In this document: in pieces, positions 52,462-57,453 of the stretch
Layout of the letters: each line of letters opens with the position of its first letter
Numbering within the stretch: the first letter of the stretch is position 1
DNA from: Clostridiales bacterium
Lineage (GTDB): Bacteria > Bacillota > Desulfotomaculia > Desulfotomaculales > VENG01
Assembly: GCA_021736985.1 (NCBI GenBank)
Contig: JAIPEW010000020.1
Span: 1 to 57,453, forward strand
Direction: 5' to 3'
DNA: 57,453 nucleotides
Made by a program: the position numbers and the translations under genes
The notes under the pieces: generated by a model
Database searches by the model: none
The model's input: only the letters and a program-made list of their open reading frames with translations
Told to the model about the DNA's origin: nothing

Positions 52462-54330
52462 ATGCCATTGGGTTGTGAAGAAGAAAAGGATGTACAAATG
52501 TCAAAGGAGCGTGTTGCTCCTGATCGCGATATTATAAAGGTAATTGTTTTTGCCAGTATTATAATTATTCTTTCTATAGTTTTAATTGGTTCAATTGTAT
52601 ACATAATTACTAAAAATGAAGCAGTTCATAAGTTAAAAAAACATGATCTGGTTAATATTGCGGAATCTATGGCTGACAAAGTTGACAGCCGTATTGAACG
52701 AGCACAGGAAGTTTCTCTTATGCTGGCTGCAGATCCGCAAATAAAGGAATGGGTTGCCGGTGGTGAAAGAGATAAAAGTCGAAAAGAGTATACCCTGAAA
52801 AAAATTAATACCATGGTTAGCAAAACAGATTACTTTGATTATTCCAACTCTTTTATTGTAAGCGCAGTAACAAATCATTACTGGGATGAAAAAGGTCATA
52901 TAATTGATACTATGACTAAAAATGATCCCGATGATAATTGGTTTTATAAAACGATTTCTTCCGAAGAGCGAGTTTCCATATCGATAGATTATAACCGGGA
53001 GAGAAAAGATACTTTTGTGTTTATTAATGCATTGATGGGGGATATTAAAGATCCCCTAGGGGTTACGGGAGTAGGTATGGGATTAAAGAATCTCTCCGTG
53101 GAATTCCAGGAGTTCAAGTACGGTAAGACCAGTGACCTCTGGTTAATTGATAAAAAAGGAAACATTTATCTATCTGATAACGTGGAAAATAACGGGCAAA
53201 ATATTGATAAGTTTTTACCAGGTAATGTTAAACAAAAAATTATTAATTACATAGATGGCAAAAATAGAGAGCATCGTACTTTGGAATATAAAAACAGTGA
53301 TCAAGAATTGCTTGATTTAATTGTTTACCCGCTGGATTCTACGCAGCAGCATTTCTTATTATTCAAAATCCCCAGGAGTGAATCAATTAGTTTTTTAAAC
53401 ACTATTAAGCTTAACACTTTACTGGCTTCAATTATTGTACTTATTTCTATTACTTTCTTCTTTTACTTTGTTTCTAATAAACTGGTAAACCCGTACAAGA
53501 AGGCAATCAAATACAACCGGGAACTTGAGGATAAGATTTTTGAAAGAACGCAGGAACTGCAGGAGAAAAATACAAAGTTAACAGACAGCATTGAGTATGC
53601 CCAACGAATACAAAAATCCATGCTGCCGCCGGAAGAGGTGTTAAGCGAAGTATTCAATGATTATTTTCTTATCTGGCAGCCCAGGGATACTGTGGGAGGA
53701 GATTTCTACTGGGTTAAACAATTTGATTCAGGTTATTTTTTTGCTGTGGGAGATTGTACCGGGCATGGTGTTCCCGGGGCACTAATGAGCGTGATATCAA
53801 TTTCAATATTAAACCAGGTTGTAAATGAGAAAGATAGACCTTCTGAAATTCTTAAAAAGCTAAATATACTGATAAAACAAACATTAAAACAGGAAGGCAA
53901 GAGATCTTTGACTGATGACGGCCTGGATATTGCTCTTTGTTTTTTTGATGGGGAGCATACCTTAATTTTTGCAGGGGCAAAAGCATCGCTGTATATTAAA
54001 GATGAGCAAGAAATAAAGGTTCTCCGGGGAAATAAAAAAAGTGTGGGTTATACCCGCACCAGCACGGATTACTCTTTTTCAGATATAAATATAGATGTCA
54101 GGGATAATAACTTGTTTTATATAACTACGGATGGTTTTATTGATCAAAGTGGAGATCAAAACAATTACAGTTTTGGTAAAAAACGCTTTGAGGAATTGAT
54201 TAATAATTGCTATATGGAATCTCTGTCTAGACAACGTGAATTATTCTTGCAAGAATTAGTAGATCATATGGGTGATGAACCGCAGAGAGATGATATAACT
54301 GTATTAGGTTTTACGCTTAAACACCCATGA
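52462..54330 (+). CDS. siaA: SiaA-type membrane PP2C phosphatase with Cache sensor
   Basis: This 622-residue protein has a transmembrane helix at about 25-48, an extracytoplasmic Cache-like sensor (60-310), a second helix (313-337), a coiled linker and a SpoIIE/PP2C domain with the metal-binding motifs DTVGGDFYWV, VGDCTGHGVPGALMS, ITTDGFIDQSG and DDITVLGF. By analogy with SiaA it would dephosphorylate SiaC on an external signal and so raise c-di-GMP. GAGG lies eight bases before ATG 52462. The stop codon lies in an ATGA (54327-54330), directly followed by the folded RNA element. Confidence 0.87.
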   Translation: MPLGCEEEKDVQMSKERVAPDRDIIKVIVFASIIIILSIVLIGSIVYIITKNEAVHKLKKHDLVNIAESMADKVDSRIERAQEVSLMLAADPQIKEWVAGGERDKSRKEYTLKKINTMVSKTDYFDYSNSFIVSAVTNHYWDEKGHIIDTMTKNDPDDNWFYKTISSEERVSISIDYNRERKDTFVFINALMGDIKDPLGVTGVGMGLKNLSVEFQEFKYGKTSDLWLIDKKGNIYLSDNVENNGQNIDKFLPGNVKQKIINYIDGKNREHRTLEYKNSDQELLDLIVYPLDSTQQHFLLFKIPRSESISFLNTIKLNTLLASIIVLISITFFFYFVSNKLVNPYKKAIKYNRELEDKIFERTQELQEKNTKLTDSIEYAQRIQKSMLPPEEVLSEVFNDYFLIWQPRDTVGGDFYWVKQFDSGYFFAVGDCTGHGVPGALMSVISISILNQVVNEKDRPSEILKKLNILIKQTLKQEGKRSLTDDGLDIALCFFDGEHTLIFAGAKASLYIKDEQEIKVLRGNKKSVGYTRTSTDYSFSDINIDVRDNNLFYITTDGFIDQSGDQNNYSFGKKRFEELINNCYMESLSRQRELFLQELVDHMGDEPQRDDITVLGFTLKHP

Positions 54331-54575
54331 GTCTCTGGCTCACAACGGGGAATGAAAACTCTTCCAGCAACATTGTAAAGGCCGGTGGTGTTCGGAGCGG
54401 AAGTACGGAGGCGCATTTGAAGAGCGAATGAGGCCGAAGAAAAGTGCCGGTGCATGTTTGAGCGACCGGGGGGAGCGAGTTCTCCGGTGCCCGAGACCGA
54501 TTGAGCTCGGACAATTTTATGTGCCGAAGTAGGGAGCGGAGAATACCACCAGCCCCTGGCAAGAACTGGAGTTTT
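54331..54575 (+). ncRNA. Structured RNA element, resembles orphan HEARO/IscB omega-RNA
   Basis: About 245 unusually GC-rich bases fold into one multibranch structure. AACTC, CCAG, GGC and GGTGGT-TTC (54357-54396) pair in order with GAA-ACCACC, GCC, CTGG and GAGTT (54551-54575). Inside are CGG...CATT/AATG...CCG, ACCGG-GAG/CTC-CGGT and CCGA/TCGG stems. It starts immediately after ATGA, the insertion point described for HEARO elements, and GGGGAATGAAAACTCTTCC at its 5' end looks like their conserved head (from memory). No IscB gene accompanies it. It separates siaA from siaD. Confidence 0.55.
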
Positions 54576-54608
54576 TTAATTAATAGGTAGGGAAAGGAAG
54601 AATGTATT

Positions 54609-56222
54609 TTGGGTACTAACCAGGATGACCTGCTTTTTAGCCCAGAAAAAAAACTTATAGAGTCCTGTAGATCAGAAATAACTGCTGATAAATACGGAGA
54701 TAATATACTCCTGCCCAGGTACAAAGAGCTCCTGGACAGTTACGAAAAGTTGTTGAGATTTACCCGAAAAGTAACCAGAATAAGTGATACCCAGGGAAAC
54801 GCCTTAAAAGAACGTGAACGTAAAATGAAAAGCCTGTTGGATAATTCAAATCAAGGATTTTTAACTTTTGGTGTTAACCTTCTTGTTGATGAGGAATACA
54901 GCAGCGAATGCGCTGCGATTTTTGGAAAACAAATAAAGAAAGAGAATATAACTTTATTATTAAGCACTAGATATGATGAACAGCAAAAATATGAAGATGC
55001 ATTCAATGCTGTCTTCAAGGAAAAAGACAGAGAAAAACTGGAACAACTGCCATCTAGAATTATCATTAACAACCGGTACATAGACGTTAAATACAAATTA
55101 ATCAACTGGCTGGATAAAGAATATGCCATTTTTGTCATTTTGACTGACGTTACAGATAAGATCAAGTCAGAAGCTAAAGTAAAGTATTTAATTGAGCATG
55201 ATAGTTTAACTTCATTGTATAACAGATCTTATATTGACAAGATAATACCTGAAATGTTGATATCACATAACTTACCTATAAGTGTTATTTTAGCCGATAT
55301 GAATGCACTTAAGTTGGCTAACGATGTATTCGGACATCAGACTGGTGACCGGCTAATCATTAAGGTTGCTGAGATTTTAAAAAATTGCTGCCGTAAAACA
55401 GACATTGTCGCCCGCTGGGGCGGTGATGAATTCTTAGTGATACTTCCAAATGCCTGGCATTCCCAGTGCTTGAGAATAGTGGAATTAATAAATAGAGCAT
55501 GTCAGCAAGAGGACCAGGAAGTTGTAGATATAAGCGAGGTCGTGCCTATAAGTGTTTCTATGGGAACGGCTACAATGGAGAGCCTGGATTTGAACATTAC
55601 TGAATTGTTTGCCGTAGCAGAGAATAGGATGTATAAAAACAAGCTACTGGACAATAAAACTGTCAGGAAAAATATTATAAAAAAAATGGAAACTGTTTTA
55701 GAAGCAAAAGGAATAGTTCCTCCCGGCCATATTGAGAGGTTAAAAAAACTTTCTGTTAAATTTGCCGGGTTTTTGGGGTTTTCAGAAGAATCCGTTGAAA
55801 CAACCGAACTTTTGTTATTATCTTCTCTTCATGATGCGGGTAAAGTAGCTGTACCTGAAGATATGCTAAATAAAGAACAAAAAGACCTGACTTCTGAAGA
55901 GTTGGAGATTATGAGGAGTTATCCGGAAGCCGGTTACAGAATGGCACAGTCAATTGGCGAACCAGGGGTTGCTGAAGCGATACTGGCTTTGTGTGAGAGA
56001 TGGGATGGAAATGGATATCCCCACGGTTTAAAGGGGGCACAGATTCCTTATATATCAAGGATTTTTTCAGTTCTGAAGTCATTTGATTTAATGACAGGTG
56101 GCGGGGCCTTTGAAAGTGACTTAAGTAAAGAAGAAGCTTTGGACGAAATTCGCAATCAAAGTGGATTGCAGTTTGACCCCGGGCTAACTAAACTATTTTG
56201 CGACAACTTAAGTAATTTATAA
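54609..56222 (+). CDS. siaD: GGDEF diguanylate cyclase with degenerate HD-GYP domain (SiaD-like)
   Basis: This 537-residue cytosolic protein has an N-terminal helical/PAS-like region (1-185), a GGDEF domain with intact GGDEF at 271-275 and an RKTD inhibitory site at 262-265, and then an HD-GYP domain. The latter keeps His374, HD 408-409 and GYP 469-471 but has Tyr438 where a metal His is expected and Leu-Cys (461-462) instead of the His-His pair, so phosphodiesterase activity is doubtful. It should make c-di-GMP under SiaC control. The start is TTG 54609, eight bases from AGGAAG; the nearby ATG is out of frame. Confidence 0.87.
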   Translation: MGTNQDDLLFSPEKKLIESCRSEITADKYGDNILLPRYKELLDSYEKLLRFTRKVTRISDTQGNALKERERKMKSLLDNSNQGFLTFGVNLLVDEEYSSECAAIFGKQIKKENITLLLSTRYDEQQKYEDAFNAVFKEKDREKLEQLPSRIIINNRYIDVKYKLINWLDKEYAIFVILTDVTDKIKSEAKVKYLIEHDSLTSLYNRSYIDKIIPEMLISHNLPISVILADMNALKLANDVFGHQTGDRLIIKVAEILKNCCRKTDIVARWGGDEFLVILPNAWHSQCLRIVELINRACQQEDQEVVDISEVVPISVSMGTATMESLDLNITELFAVAENRMYKNKLLDNKTVRKNIIKKMETVLEAKGIVPPGHIERLKKLSVKFAGFLGFSEESVETTELLLLSSLHDAGKVAVPEDMLNKEQKDLTSEELEIMRSYPEAGYRMAQSIGEPGVAEAILALCERWDGNGYPHGLKGAQIPYISRIFSVLKSFDLMTGGGAFESDLSKEEALDEIRNQSGLQFDPGLTKLFCDNLSNL

Positions 56223-56234
56223 TAAAAGAAAAAT

Positions 56235-56260
56235 CCGGGGTCAAAAACCGTCCCCAAGTT
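56235..56260. repeat. REP-like site after siaD
   Basis: GGGGTCAAAAACCGTCCCC followed by AAGTTTT resembles the REP-like sites at 36096 and 45929 and can form a GGGG/CCCC hairpin. It lies between convergent genes and may also terminate transcription. Confidence 0.55.
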
Positions 56261-56941
56261 TTATTTTCCAACAGGGCATTTGCTCATGCATAGGCTGCAT
56301 CCATTGTTATTTGTTAAAAATGAGAAGCATACGAAGCGATCGTAGTTAACTTGCTGGTTCTCTTCCGGTTCTTTTAGTGCGCCTGAAGGGCAGGCATCAA
56401 TACAAATACTGCAGCCTTTACAAAGGTCTTCTTTGATTAAAGGATCTTCTTCTAAAGGTGCTTCTGTTAATACTGCACTTAATTTTACGCGGGGCCCGTA
56501 AGCAGGGGTTAAAAGCAGTCCATTCTTCCCGATTTTCCCCAGCCCGGCAGCAACTGCTGCATATTTAAAATAAAATATGCTTGATATAGTCCGGTAGTCT
56601 GTTAAATCTTGTCCCAGGTTAATACAGGGATATCCCTGGTTAGTCAAATGACGGGCAATTCGGTACCCTGTTTGCTTTAAGTCATTGGTAACTGTTTCAT
56701 TATGCGCCTGGTAAATATCCTGGCAAGAAACTTTACCTACTTCGTTTTGGGCAGTTAATTTATCAGTCAAGACTTTAAAAACTTGTGACCCCAGTACAAT
56801 AACTGACTTTGTTCCCGGTAATATATTCCCGGGCCTTTTATCTTCAGGAAGTTGGTCAAATCTTTCTACCGGTGCCACTCCTACCAGGTCTACTCCGTCA
56901 GGAAGCTCGCATATTTCTTTAATATATTTTTTAAGAGTAAT
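56261..56941 (-). CDS. QueG-like double [4Fe-4S] protein, apparent ATT start
   Basis: This 226-residue protein resembles the core of epoxyqueuosine reductase and related corrinoid/Fe-S proteins: DLVGVAPVERFDQLPED, NILPGTKSVIVLGSQV, AAVAAGLGKIGKNGLLLTP and two clusters, CKGCSICIDACP and CSLCMSKCPVGK. It is shorter than QueG (about 380), so its substrate may differ. The frame is open to TTG 57010, but that has no ribosome site; AAGGAG (56951-56956) is exactly nine bases from ATT 56941, which gives the natural N-terminus MTLKKYIKEICE. Confidence 0.78.
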   Translation of the reverse strand: MTLKKYIKEICELPDGVDLVGVAPVERFDQLPEDKRPGNILPGTKSVIVLGSQVFKVLTDKLTAQNEVGKVSCQDIYQAHNETVTNDLKQTGYRIARHLTNQGYPCINLGQDLTDYRTISSIFYFKYAAVAAGLGKIGKNGLLLTPAYGPRVKLSAVLTEAPLEEDPLIKEDLCKGCSICIDACPSGALKEPEENQQVNYDRFVCFSFLTNNNGCSLCMSKCPVGK

Positions 56942-57074
56942 AATTATCCTCTCCTTAATGTTTTCAAGATTTAAACAACATATTTTAGTGTTATTTATAA
57001 CATACTTCAAAAGAAAAGTATATAATTACATATTGACAAGCTTGTAATAAGTGTTTAAAATTCATGGTAATTAA

Positions 57075-57272
57075 ATACTGATAAGGGAACAGGTGCCCCA
57101 ACAGGGGAGAATAGGGAATCAGGTGCGAGTCCTGAGCAGTCCCACTACTGTAACCGGGAAAAACTTGCCATTGAGCCACTGGTGCGGGCGGGAAGGCTGT
57201 ATGCCACTACTGCACTGGGAAGGCGGCAGGTGTATTGCCCGGGAGCCAGGAGACCTGCCTGTTTACCTTTAT
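57075..57272 (+). promoter_or_regulatory. Cobalamin riboswitch
   Basis: Family-conserved segments appear in order: GGGAATCAGGTGCGAGTCCT, CAGTCCCACTACTGTAACC, GCCACTGG and the B12 box GAGCCAGGAGACCTGCC (57243-57259). It points to the right, so the controlled gene (cobalamin synthesis or uptake) lies beyond the window. The adjacent minus-strand QueG-like gene is not its target. Confidence 0.92.
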
Positions 57273-57290
57273 CGATGGAGATGATGGAAA

Positions 57291-57321
57291 AGTCTTCAAC
57301 CACAGGTTGAAGGCTTTTTTT
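57291..57321 (+). terminator. Expression-platform terminator of the riboswitch
   Basis: AGTCTTCAACC (57291-57301) pairs with GGTTGAAGGCT (57305-57315) around a three-base loop, followed by seven T. It would end the transcript when cobalamin is bound. Confidence 0.85.
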
Positions 57322-57453
57322 GTTTGCCCGGCATGTTTGCCGAGCCGGTGGGTTGAAAGAAACCCATGTCACCTAACCAGCGGGAAGACAACCCGTAGGC
57401 AAGGGCGCCACTGGCCAACGGTGGGGTCTGAAGGAAGCCGAAGGGGGAGCTTG
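57322..57453 (+). mobile_element. Probable 5' part of a group II intron
   Basis: Directly after the terminator T-run the sequence turns GC-rich and folded: it opens GTTTGCCCGGCATG, close to the GUGYG-type 5' end of bacterial group II introns, and has domain-I-like stems such as GGGTT/AACCC (57350-57365), GCGGG/CCCGT and a GGTCTGAAGGAAGCCGAAG stretch. Some bacterial introns (IIC) insert just after terminator hairpins. The window stops before any reverse transcriptase, so this is an inference. Confidence 0.5.

Noticed and set aside
56942-57010. Longer QueG-like protein starting at TTG 57010
   Set aside because: There is no ribosome site and the extra residues (KYVINNTKICCLN) do not fit the family; the ATT 56941 start fits both spacing and N-terminus.
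56942-57090. Cobalamin riboswitch regulating the QueG-like gene
   Set aside because: The riboswitch is on the plus strand and points away from that gene.

Overview
The window reads as chromosome of an anaerobic, spore-forming member of the Bacillota (Clostridia, probably near Desulfotomaculum/Peptococcaceae). The inference rests on moderately low GC, strong AGGAGG-type ribosome sites, frequent TTG/GTG starts, a CofE-like F420 glutamate ligase, a YjcZ-like spore peptide, DUF3231 proteins, a CprK-like Crp/Fnr regulator, a cobalamin riboswitch and siroheme/Fe-S proteins. No rRNA, tRNA or CRISPR array was seen.

Layout. 1-8.3 kb: the 3' end of a probable TnpB-type element, two membrane/lipoprotein genes, a CofE-like ligase, a cupin, an O-methyltransferase, two rsgA remnants and an sdpR-sdpI pair with a long palindromic operator. 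8.5-11 kb: a phage-type DnaD-like protein and a secreted C69 dipeptidase. 11.7-20.3 kb: a metal-resistance island with a decayed LuxR gene joined to a beheaded CadC-type regulator, a four-HMA P-type ATPase, a Fe-S protein with a small Cys-rich protein, an arsR reading frame running in phase into an arsenite permease but broken by one TAG, a redox thioredoxin, Acr3, a second ArsR and ArsM. 20.3-35 kb: a truncated clostripain gene, an asparagine synthetase lacking its catalytic Cys, an orphan glycine-betaine binding lipoprotein, a Dps/ferritin-like protein, a giant double DUF445 protein, a DinG-family helicase and several lipoproteins including a CapA-type one. 36-42 kb: a YtrA-type GntR/ABC-2 exporter operon, then a LysR gene, an MFS exporter and a siroheme reductase-like gene that share an operator motif.

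42-57 kb: an MCP remnant, a DUF3231 protein, an MsrA-MsrB fusion, a truncated REP-associated (RAYT) transposase with REP-like sites and a P-type ATPase tail left behind. Next is a three-gene operon: DASS transporter, glutaredoxin fused to a radical-SAM-like barrel without its cluster cysteines, and a signal-less arylsulfotransferase. It faces a Crp/Fnr gene. Then comes a complete SiaB-SiaC-SiaA-SiaD-type phospho-relay/c-di-GMP module, interrupted between siaA and siaD by a structured RNA element resembling an orphan HEARO/IscB omega-RNA. The window ends with a QueG-like Fe-S protein, a divergent cobalamin riboswitch with terminator, and what looks like a group II intron starting just after that terminator's T-run.

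Two themes cut across the window. First, many genes survive only as pieces, and three pieces are partial second copies of genes elsewhere in the window, so local duplication and decay are common. Second, at least four apparently intact genes have a Shine-Dalgarno correctly spaced only to an ATT codon, with no usable ATG/GTG/TTG, which suggests unusual initiation codon use.
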